A stretch of DNA of 64,000 bases, from contig NZ_FOAX01000002.1 of NCBI RefSeq assembly GCF_900109775.1, positions 868,001 through 932,000 on the forward strand. The letters are read 5' to 3'. Both the position numbers and the translations under genes were made by a program. The notes beneath the pieces were generated by a model. It saw nothing but the letters and a program-made list of their open reading frames with translations. It was not told where the DNA came from and made no database searches. Position 1 is the stretch's first letter. Every line of letters starts with the position of its first letter. Below, piece by piece: positions 34,762 through 41,404 of the stretch. Source of the stretch: Pseudoxanthomonas sp. GM95. GTDB lineage: Bacteria > Pseudomonadota > Gammaproteobacteria > Xanthomonadales > Xanthomonadaceae.

Positions 34762-34980
34762 TCAACGCGTCTGGCGCAGATACACCCAGCGCCACGCCAT
34801 CGGCACGGTGACGACGCTGATCAGGCCCAGGAAGCGTTCCATGCACACCAGCTGTCCGGAAAGCCCGCCCATGCGGGTGCCATGAAAGCCGATCGTGAGC
34901 GATGACAGCAGCGAGCCCAGGAACACGATGGTGGCGTTCCTGTAGCGCGGGGCGTTGAATTTGTTCTGAATGTCTTTCAT
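34762..34980 (-). CDS. Small two-helix membrane protein downstream of the effector gene
   Basis: The 72-residue protein has two hydrophobic segments (ATIVFLGSLLSSLTIGF and LGLISVVTVPMAWRWVY) and a charged N-terminus. I do not recognise it. It starts 9 bp after the stop of the predicted XVIPCD effector on the same strand, so the two are probably co-transcribed. It could be a second protective protein or an unrelated passenger; nothing in its sequence decides this. Confidence 0.6.
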   Translation of the reverse strand: MKDIQNKFNAPRYRNATIVFLGSLLSSLTIGFHGTRMGGLSGQLVCMERFLGLISVVTVPMAWRWVYLRQTR

Positions 34981-34989
34981 CGGTCGATG

Positions 34990-36324
34990 TCAGCGCGCGA
35001 CGGCCTGTGCCTGCGTCTGGGTTTGCGCCGGCTCCTGCGGGAACTGCTGGTTGAAGCTGGCCAGCTGCTGGGTGCTGGTTTCCACGCTCTGGCCGGCGGC
35101 CTGGGCACGATCGACGTAGACGCGATGGGCGGCCGGATCGCCTTGCTTGCCTTCCATCGCAAAGATTCCGGCGCCATCGGCACGCGCGGCGACGCTGTCG
35201 ATCTGCTTCATGCCGCCGACCTTGCTCTCGAAGGCGAGCTGGCCCGCGGCGTTGGACAGCGCCTTTTCATCGGCGAACAGCGGCGGCTGTCCGGCCTGGC
35301 GCCGGCCGCTGTCCAGTTCCTTGAGCTTGTCCAGCGCCTGGCCGTAAAGCGCGTGGTCGGGATGGGCCGGGTCGGCGAGGGTGCCGGCCTTGGGCGCCAA
35401 CGCGGGCTCGGCTGTCGCGGCGCTGGGCTTGGGCGCCGCGTGCTCGCGCGTGGCGGCGTCGAGCGCTTCAAATGTCTTCGGCCCGGCCTTGCCGTCCACC
35501 TTCAATGCGTGGTCGCGCTGGAACTGTTGTACCGCGTGCAGCGTGTTGTCGCCGAAATCGCGGTCCGGCGCCAGCGGCTTGCCATCGGCGCCGGTGTAGC
35601 CCAGCGCGGAAAGCTTCTCCTGCAGGGTCTTGACCGGCTCGCCTTTCTCGCCGTGCTTGAGCACGCCGTCGGCCATCGGGTCGGCCGATGCCGCCGGCCT
35701 GGCCGAGGCGGTGCGCGCATCGGCGCCGGTCTGCGTTGGCGTGTGGTTGAGAGTGATGCGGTCGTTGAGAATGTCGCCCAGATAGCGCTTGTACTGCGCC
35801 GGTTCCAGTTCGATATGCGCGTGCACCGCGCCGCGGCTGCCGGCGTCGGATTGGCGGATCAGCGGCGCGCCATACGGAATGAAATCGCCGTCCTTGTACG
35901 GCGAAGTGCCCTTGGCGCCATGCAGCACCTGGCCAACCAGCTCGCGGTTGGGATCGCCCTTGGGCGCGCTCCACAGGCTGATGGTGTTGGTGCCGTCGTT
36001 GCGGAATTCCGCGTAGCCGGCGACCGGGTTGGGGATCATCAGGTTGCGGCTGCCCGCGTCGTTGGACAGGATCAGGTCCTTGCTGACCAGCGGAATCCCG
36101 TTGCGGTCGCCGCGCGTGCGGATCGCCTCCAGCTCACCCTCGACGAAGCCCGCCGCGCGATCCACTGCGGCGGCATTGCCGGTACGCACCGCGTTGGCGT
36201 TGGTGTTGGGGTGGTGGATCTTGAGGTCGTGGAAGGCCTGCTCGCCGGTCTGGCCGTGGCGGAGTTCCCGATTGCTGTTGCCGTTTCCGTACGGTTCCAC
36301 GATGTGGATGCGATCGCTGGGCAT
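34990..36324 (-). CDS. Probable X-T4SS antibacterial effector: M23-like domain, peptidoglycan-binding domain and C-terminal XVIPCD
   Basis: The 444-residue protein has no signal peptide. Residues about 95-175 resemble the end of an M23/LytM peptidase: VLHG (His135), then GAPLIRQSDAGSRGAVHAHIEL with His168-x-His170. Residues about 221-290 are a PG_binding_1 repeat (GEKGEPVKTLQEKLSALGY, FGDNTLHAVQQFQRDHALKVDGKAGPKT). Residues about 315-435 fit the XVIPCD secretion domain (LADPAHPDHALYGQALDKLKELD, FADEKALSNAAGQLAFES) and end in a Gln-rich tail. XVIPCD proteins are delivered by the Xanthomonadales VirB/VirD4 system into rival bacteria. AAGGAGGAG precedes ATG 36324. No secretion-system genes are in the window. 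The M23 assignment is an inference; the XVIPCD call is firmer. Confidence 0.85.
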   Translation of the reverse strand: MPSDRIHIVEPYGNGNSNRELRHGQTGEQAFHDLKIHHPNTNANAVRTGNAAAVDRAAGFVEGELEAIRTRGDRNGIPLVSKDLILSNDAGSRNLMIPNPVAGYAEFRNDGTNTISLWSAPKGDPNRELVGQVLHGAKGTSPYKDGDFIPYGAPLIRQSDAGSRGAVHAHIELEPAQYKRYLGDILNDRITLNHTPTQTGADARTASARPAASADPMADGVLKHGEKGEPVKTLQEKLSALGYTGADGKPLAPDRDFGDNTLHAVQQFQRDHALKVDGKAGPKTFEALDAATREHAAPKPSAATAEPALAPKAGTLADPAHPDHALYGQALDKLKELDSGRRQAGQPPLFADEKALSNAAGQLAFESKVGGMKQIDSVAARADGAGIFAMEGKQGDPAAHRVYVDRAQAAGQSVETSTQQLASFNQQFPQEPAQTQTQAQAVAR

Positions 36325-36360
36325 GCGCTGCTCCTCCTTAAGTCGATGGGTGTTGCGGGT

Positions 36361-37272
36361 TTACGGTGCGGTCTGCTCCGGGCTGCCGATGAAACGCCAG
36401 CAGCTTGCGTCCTTGCGGAACAGGTAATGGATGGCTTCGACGTTCTCCGGAAACGACACTTGCATGGCATCGCTGCCTTGCGTGGCGATGACCGGCTCGA
36501 TCGGGCCCTGATTCGTGCCGGCGCTGTCGACCAGCTGGAACTTGCCATCGGCATAGCCCAGCGCGAAGCCGCTGTAGCGCGCCTGCGGCACCAGCACCTG
36601 GCGCGGGGATTCGTCGGATTCCTCGTCTTCCACCACGCGCGTGACCTGCAGCAGCGGTGCGCTCCATGCGGCGCGCTGGGCCGGGCTGGCCGCGGCGAAG
36701 GCCTGCAGGAAGGCGTTGAAATCGGTGGCGGGGCAGGCCGCCGGTGCGGCCGCTGCAACGGCATCCGGCAAAGGCACGGCATTGAAGGCGACCAGCGTGC
36801 CCAGCTGCACCGCGCCGGGGCTCTGGGTGTCGGACAGCTCCAGGTTCAAGGCCTGCGGCTGGCCGGGCTTGGCCAGCTGGATCTGGCAGGTGGACTTGCC
36901 GGCATCGCAGCTGTGCAGCTCGGGCAGGTTGCGGCAGGCATTGGCCATCGCATCGCCCAGGCTTGCGACGCAGGCCTGGCGGTCTTCCAGCGGCAGCCAG
37001 CCGTCGGCGACCAGGGTGGCCTGCAGTTCGTCATGGGACATGCCGGCCTTCAGCGTGGACAGCACGGCGGGCGCGGGCACAGCTTGTGCGGGTGGCGTCG
37101 CCGGTGCGAGCGAGGCTGCGGGCGCGGCGTTCTGTGTAGCAGGAGCGGTCTCGGGCTTGCAGGCGGCCAGCGGCAGCAGCGATGCGAGCAGCGCGACCCG
37201 CCATACGCGCGTTGTGAGCGCGCAAACGGGCTGGGCGACACGCGTTGAAGGGAGGCCAGAATCCTTGGACAT
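36361..37272 (-). CDS. Lipoprotein, probable immunity partner of the XVIPCD effector
   Basis: The 303-residue protein has a long lipoprotein signal ending in the lipobox PLAAC (Cys38), an Ala/Pro-rich linker, a cysteine-rich domain (about 70-150; GMSHDELQATLVADGWLPL followed by CVASLGDAMANAC, ELHSC and STCQIQ) and a C-terminal domain (about 180-303) ending CWRFIGSPEQTAP. The first domain resembles small envelope proteins with a GWxP...C...PE...C pattern. It lies 36 bp upstream of the effector gene on the same strand. Cognate inhibitors of peptidoglycan-cutting XVIPCD effectors are typically periplasmic lipoproteins encoded just upstream, which fits. The immunity role is inferred from position and localisation. 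Confidence 0.72.
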   Translation of the reverse strand: MSKDSGLPSTRVAQPVCALTTRVWRVALLASLLPLAACKPETAPATQNAAPAASLAPATPPAQAVPAPAVLSTLKAGMSHDELQATLVADGWLPLEDRQACVASLGDAMANACRNLPELHSCDAGKSTCQIQLAKPGQPQALNLELSDTQSPGAVQLGTLVAFNAVPLPDAVAAAAPAACPATDFNAFLQAFAAASPAQRAAWSAPLLQVTRVVEDEESDESPRQVLVPQARYSGFALGYADGKFQLVDSAGTNQGPIEPVIATQGSDAMQVSFPENVEAIHYLFRKDASCWRFIGSPEQTAP

Positions 37273-37471
37273 CGTCTCTTCCTGATGGGCGGGCGGCATG
37301 CGGCCGATCCTGACGGGACGCGCCGAACGGTCCCATGCTGGCTTCGGCAGCGTCAAGGCGGTGTGTCACGAAAGCGGCGGCGCCTCACGAAGATCGTTGG
37401 AGACGCGCATGGAGGGCAGATGACGATGACCGGATCGACAGCCCGGCCGTTGTCGGACCAGGCCACCGCGT

Positions 37472-37951
37472 TCAGCGCGGCAGCCGGCCCCGGCGCGCCA
37501 ACACGCCCTCCACGCCGGCTTCGATCATGTCGAAGGCCTCGATGAAATCCTGCGGGCCGCCGTACCACGGGTCCGGCACGTCGATGGGATTTTCGTCCTC
37601 GGCGTAGCGCATGAGCAGGTCGATGCGGGCGGTGGCATGCGCCGGCGCCATCCGCTGCAGTGCCCGCACGTGCGCGGCGGTCATGCCCAGCACCAGGTCG
37701 AACTGCGTAAAGTCGCGCGCCTGCACCTGGCGCGCGCGATGGGCCGGCATCGGCACGCCGCGCCGGCGCAGCTCCTGCAGCGCCCGCCGATCGGGCGGGT
37801 TGCCGATTTCCTCTTCGGTCACCGCCGCGCTGTCGGTGTGCACCACCAGCCCCAGCGCCGCGGCCTTGTGCAGCAGCAAGGCATGGGCGGTGGGCGAGCG
37901 ACAGATGTTGCCGGTGCAGACGAACAGCACCGAGGGCAGGGATTGGGTCAT
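37472..37951 (-). CDS. Low-molecular-weight protein-tyrosine-phosphatase
   Basis: The 159-residue enzyme removes phosphate from tyrosine. It has the active-site loop VCTGNICRSP (Cys12, Arg18; CX5R) near the N-terminus and the general-acid loop DVPDPWYGG with its Asp. There is no kinase or polysaccharide-export gene nearby, so a capsule role cannot be inferred. ATG 37951 puts the loop at the standard distance; the frame is open far upstream, across the divergent regulator gene, but that part is not credible. Confidence 0.93.
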   Translation of the reverse strand: MTQSLPSVLFVCTGNICRSPTAHALLLHKAAALGLVVHTDSAAVTEEEIGNPPDRRALQELRRRGVPMPAHRARQVQARDFTQFDLVLGMTAAHVRALQRMAPAHATARIDLLMRYAEDENPIDVPDPWYGGPQDFIEAFDMIEAGVEGVLARRGRLPR

Positions 37952-38164
37952 GGTGAAGACAGGCTTGGGGGAAGTGGTCGCTCGCCGACGGCGCGCGTTG
38001 CGGGCAGGATCGCATGGGGGGCGCAGCGGCGTGTCCGACGCTGGGCGAACGCCACCCATTCGCGCGAAAATCACCCTGTTGATTCCACGTTGCCGCCCTT
38101 GCGCGATCATCGCGGACAGGTCGGCTGCAGCCGTCGCATTGACATCACCACCAGCAGGCAAAGC

Positions 38165-38992
38165 ATGAGCGCTCCTGATCCCAATCTTCTTGGTGTGTAC
38201 CTGCGCGATCGGCGCGCGCGGCTGGATCCGGCGGCGTTCGGCTTCTCGGCCACGCGGCGGCGGACGCCGGGCCTGCGCCGCGAGGAAGTGGCCCAGCGCG
38301 CCAACGTCAGCGCCACCTGGTACACGTGGCTGGAGCAGGGCCGCGGCGGTGCGCCTTCGACCGAGGTGCTGGAGCGCATCGCCGGTGCGCTGGCGCTGAG
38401 CCAGGACGAACGCGAGCATCTGTTCCTGCTGGCCCAGCACCGGCCGCCGGTGATGGATCTGCAGCCCAGCCAGGCCGTGAGCCCGCGTCTGCAGCGGGTG
38501 ATGGACGCGCTGGTGGACAGCCCGGCGCTGGTGAAGAACGCGACCTGGGACGTGATCGCCTGGAACCACGCTTCGACCGTGCTGCTGACCGATTACGGCC
38601 TGGTGCCGCCGGCCGAGCGCAACATCCTCAAAGTGATCTTCTGCGCGCCGCACACGCGCCGCGGCATGCCCAACTGGGAGCGCGATGCGCGCTTTGCCGT
38701 GGCGGCGTTCCGCAGCGACAGCACGCGGGCCGGTGCGCGCGTGGCCAAGCAGGCCGAAGCGCTGGCGGCCGAGCTGAGCGCGCGCAGTCCCGAGTTCGCC
38801 GCGATGTGGAACGAGCACGACGTGCGCAGCCACGGCGAAGGCACCAAGCACATCAACCGGCCCGGCGTGGGTGCCATCGCGATGGACTATTCGCACTTCG
38901 TCGTCGATGGCCAGCCCGACCTGGGCATGATCGTCTACACGCCGGCAACCGAAGCCGACCGCGCGCGCATCGCCACGCTGTTGGCGGGCTGA
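38165..38992 (+). CDS. XRE-family transcriptional regulator with MmyB-like ligand domain
   Basis: The 275-residue protein has an N-terminal helix-turn-helix (about 8-70: LGVYLRDRRARLDP, RREEVAQRANVSATWYTWLEQGR, ERIAGALAL) and a C-terminal MmyB-like PAS-type domain (about 105-275: NATWDVIAWNHAS, NILKVIFCAP, MDYSHFVVDGQPDLGMIVYTP). Relatives bind fatty acids or other hydrophobic ligands and act as local regulators. It is 5 bp upstream of a GNAT acetyltransferase gene and divergent from the phosphatase gene, and may control itself and one or both neighbours. Confidence 0.9.
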   Translation: MSAPDPNLLGVYLRDRRARLDPAAFGFSATRRRTPGLRREEVAQRANVSATWYTWLEQGRGGAPSTEVLERIAGALALSQDEREHLFLLAQHRPPVMDLQPSQAVSPRLQRVMDALVDSPALVKNATWDVIAWNHASTVLLTDYGLVPPAERNILKVIFCAPHTRRGMPNWERDARFAVAAFRSDSTRAGARVAKQAEALAAELSARSPEFAAMWNEHDVRSHGEGTKHINRPGVGAIAMDYSHFVVDGQPDLGMIVYTPATEADRARIATLLAG

Positions 38993-38997
38993 CCGGC

Positions 38998-39402
38998 ATG
39001 GCCATCGTTTACACCGACCGCCTGGACGGCATCGACTGGAACGCGCTTGCAGCGTTGTTCAATCGCGCCGGCCTGGGCCAGCGCACGCCGGCATTGATCG
39101 AAGCCACGTTCCGCGGCAGCCAGCTCGTGGCGTTCGCGCATGACCAGGGGCGTCTGGTCGGCGCGGGGCGTGCCTTGAGCGATCGTGTGGCGTGGACGGC
39201 GATCTTCGATGTCGCGGTCGACCCGCACGCGCAAGGGCAGGGCATCGGTGGCGCGCTGATGCGGCTAATCCGCGAACGCGCCGCCACGCCGAATTTCATG
39301 CTGAAGTCGATGCCCGGCAAGGAGCCGTTCTATGCCGGGCTGGGCTTCGTGCCGATGCCGACCGGCATGGAGTGCGCGTCGGTCGATCCGGGCGCCGCTT
39401 GA
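38998..39402 (+). CDS. GNAT-family N-acetyltransferase
   Basis: The 134-residue protein has the acetyl-CoA-binding motif VAVDPHAQGQGIGGALMRLI (R/Q-x-x-G-x-G/A) and the C-terminal beta-bulge segment PFYAGLGFVPM. It lacks the features of ribosomal RimI or aminoglycoside transferases, so its acceptor is unknown. The ATG is 5 bp after the stop of the MmyB-like regulator gene, so the two form an operon. The far longer open frame upstream lies in a shifted frame of the regulator gene and is not coding. Confidence 0.88.
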   Translation: MAIVYTDRLDGIDWNALAALFNRAGLGQRTPALIEATFRGSQLVAFAHDQGRLVGAGRALSDRVAWTAIFDVAVDPHAQGQGIGGALMRLIRERAATPNFMLKSMPGKEPFYAGLGFVPMPTGMECASVDPGAA

Positions 39403-39434
39403 TCCGCCGCAGCGCCGCAGCGCGTGGCGTTGCT

Positions 39435-40451
39435 TCAGCCCTGCGGCAACACCGGTGACAGCGCGGCCGGCGCACTGCCGGTGACCGGGTCGTACTGCGG
39501 ATGGGTGGGGTCCATGGTCGGCGGCCTGCCGGATTTGGCTGCGGTCAGCGCGCTTTCCTTCCACGCGCGGTAGACCAGGTCACGCAGCATCGCCGCGCCA
39601 TCGCCGGTGGTGCGATAGACCATCTCGCGTCCGGCCTGCGTGCCGGCGCCGGTGAACGCGCCATCCTTCTCCAGCTGGTAGACCGCCTCCACGCGCGAGG
39701 TGCCGGTGGCCAGGTACGCCAGGATCAGGTCGAACACATCGCCCTGCTGGTGCGCAGGCGCGGGCAGGCGCGGCACCAGGTCCTGCGGCGCCAGCTGCAT
39801 GGTGTCGACGAAGGTCGATTCGAACTTGCCATGCACACCGTGATCCAGCGTGTAGCCATGCGGATTGGCGCCCACCCAGCCGTCGTGCTGGATGCTGTCG
39901 TGCATGGGCTGCGCGCCATCGCCGATGTAGTGGCCGAACCAGCTCACGTAGAACGCGCAGGTGCGCTCCAGCTCACGGGTGTCCTGGCCCTGCGCCTGAC
40001 GCTTGCGGATCTGGCGCATGGTGACCACCAGGCGCTCGTAGCCTTCGGTCGCCGCGTAGGGCAGCGTGCCGGTCCACCGCACGTTCATGCGTTGGGCCAG
40101 TTCCGGGTCGGTCCTGGCGATGCGCTGCTGCTCCTCATACAGCGCGATGACGAAGGCGTAGCGCGAGCGCGGCGGCTGCTGCATGAAGGCGAACTGCTCG
40201 CGGAACCAGCCGTGATTGGGGTCTTCCTCGATCTTCAGGAAAGGCTCGCTCTCGTTGCGCCAATCATCGGGAATGGTGGCGCCATCGCCGATCACGGCCG
40301 CGTATTGCTTCAGGAACACCGGGCCATCGGCCGGCAAGGCCAGCAGCGCGGCCTGGTCGATGGCCGCATGGGCGCGATGGCCCCACGCCCACGCATTGAA
40401 CGGAAGCGCCGCGGCGACACAGAGCGCGCAGGCAAGGATGGAAGGTTTCAT
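39435..40451 (-). CDS. Secreted S1/P1-type nuclease (phospholipase C/P1 nuclease fold)
   Basis: The 338-residue protein has a signal peptide (1-22, NAWA|W) whose cleavage exposes an N-terminal Trp. Mature W1-G-H-R-A-H6 matches the Trp1 and His6 zinc ligands of S1/P1 nucleases. Further zinc residues are likely in PDDWRNE, DPNHGWF and WFGHYIGDGAQPMHDS. Such enzymes cleave single-stranded nucleic acids or 3'-phosphates outside the cytoplasm. It is 43 bp downstream of an exported EEP enzyme, which follows a TonB receptor, suggesting joint nutrient scavenging. ATG 40451 is set by the signal peptide. Confidence 0.86.
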   Translation of the reverse strand: MKPSILACALCVAAALPFNAWAWGHRAHAAIDQAALLALPADGPVFLKQYAAVIGDGATIPDDWRNESEPFLKIEEDPNHGWFREQFAFMQQPPRSRYAFVIALYEEQQRIARTDPELAQRMNVRWTGTLPYAATEGYERLVVTMRQIRKRQAQGQDTRELERTCAFYVSWFGHYIGDGAQPMHDSIQHDGWVGANPHGYTLDHGVHGKFESTFVDTMQLAPQDLVPRLPAPAHQQGDVFDLILAYLATGTSRVEAVYQLEKDGAFTGAGTQAGREMVYRTTGDGAAMLRDLVYRAWKESALTAAKSGRPPTMDPTHPQYDPVTGSAPAALSPVLPQG

Positions 40452-40494
40452 GCAGGAACTCCAGAAGGAACGCGAGCGCGCGGCGTCGGCCACC

Positions 40495-41364
40495 TCACCA
40501 ATGCAGGTCGGCGATCACCGGATAGTGGTCGGACGGAAACACTTCGCCCTGATGATCGTCGGCGGTCTCCACGCGGCCGGTCCTGAAACCGCGCGACAGG
40601 ATCCAGTCGATGCGTTGGGTCGGCACGCCGGTGAAGGCGTGCACGGTCTTCTCGGGGCCGACGCGTTCACTGGCCGACTCCCAGGCGTCGTGCAGCTGCG
40701 TGGTCAGCAGCCGATGGGCCGCGGTGTCCGGGCTGCTGTTGAAGTCGCCGGTCACCACCACCGGCACGTCCTTGGGCAGGCGGGCGATCCGTTCCAGCAG
40801 GATCCTCGCGCAGCGCTCGCGCACGGCTTCGGCTTCATCGCGATGCGGGAAATGCGTGTCGAAGAAGTAGAACCGCTTGCCGCTGCTGCGCTCTTCGAAC
40901 TGCGCCCAGGTCGCCATGCGCGGCAGCGACTGGTCGAAGTTGGGGCTGCCCGGCACGTCCGGTGTTTCCGAATACCAGAAGTCGCCATGCTCGATCAGCT
41001 TCAGGCGCTTGGTGTCGTAGAACACGCCCATGTGTTCGTTGCCGTCCTTGTCGAGTTCGTTGCCGTTGCGCCCCTTGCCGAACCACGCATAGCCCGGCAG
41101 GCGCTGCTGGATATCGGCCGCCTGCGACAGCAGCAGTTCCTGGGTGCCGATGATGTCCGGATGGCGCGCCAGCACGGTCTTGGCCCACAGGTCGCGGCGG
41201 TGCGCCCACAGGTTGGCGCCATCCTGCGGCGCGGCGTAGCGGATGTTGAAGCTCATCACGCGCAGGCCCTCGCGCGTGGCGGCCGGTTCCGCAGGGAGGG
41301 TCGCGCTGGCGGCCAGCAGGAAGGCGCAGGCCAGCACGCGCCGGGATGCAGCAAGCAGGTTCAT
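40495..41364 (-). CDS. Exported endonuclease/exonuclease/phosphatase-family hydrolase
   Basis: The 289-residue protein has a signal peptide (about 1-25) and the EEP fold signature: VMSFNIRYA (Asn), DIIGTQELL (metal Glu), FFDTHFPH, VVVTGDFNSSPD (catalytic Asp and Asn) and the terminal SDHYPVIAD (catalytic Asp-His). Family members cut DNA, sphingolipids or inositol phosphates; the substrate here is not identifiable. It lies 40 bp downstream of the TonB receptor gene and 43 bp upstream of the S1/P1 nuclease gene, so a three-gene operon is likely. Confidence 0.9.
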   Translation of the reverse strand: MNLLAASRRVLACAFLLAASATLPAEPAATREGLRVMSFNIRYAAPQDGANLWAHRRDLWAKTVLARHPDIIGTQELLLSQAADIQQRLPGYAWFGKGRNGNELDKDGNEHMGVFYDTKRLKLIEHGDFWYSETPDVPGSPNFDQSLPRMATWAQFEERSSGKRFYFFDTHFPHRDEAEAVRERCARILLERIARLPKDVPVVVTGDFNSSPDTAAHRLLTTQLHDAWESASERVGPEKTVHAFTGVPTQRIDWILSRGFRTGRVETADDHQGEVFPSDHYPVIADLHW

Positions 41365-41404
41365 TCCATTCTCCGTATCGGCGTGGCGGTCGAGAGGCCG
41401 GCCA

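Noticed and set aside
37472..38896. Long N-terminal extension of the tyrosine phosphatase frame
   Set aside because: The extra part overlaps the divergent XRE regulator and has no homology-like character; ATG 37951 fits the family length.
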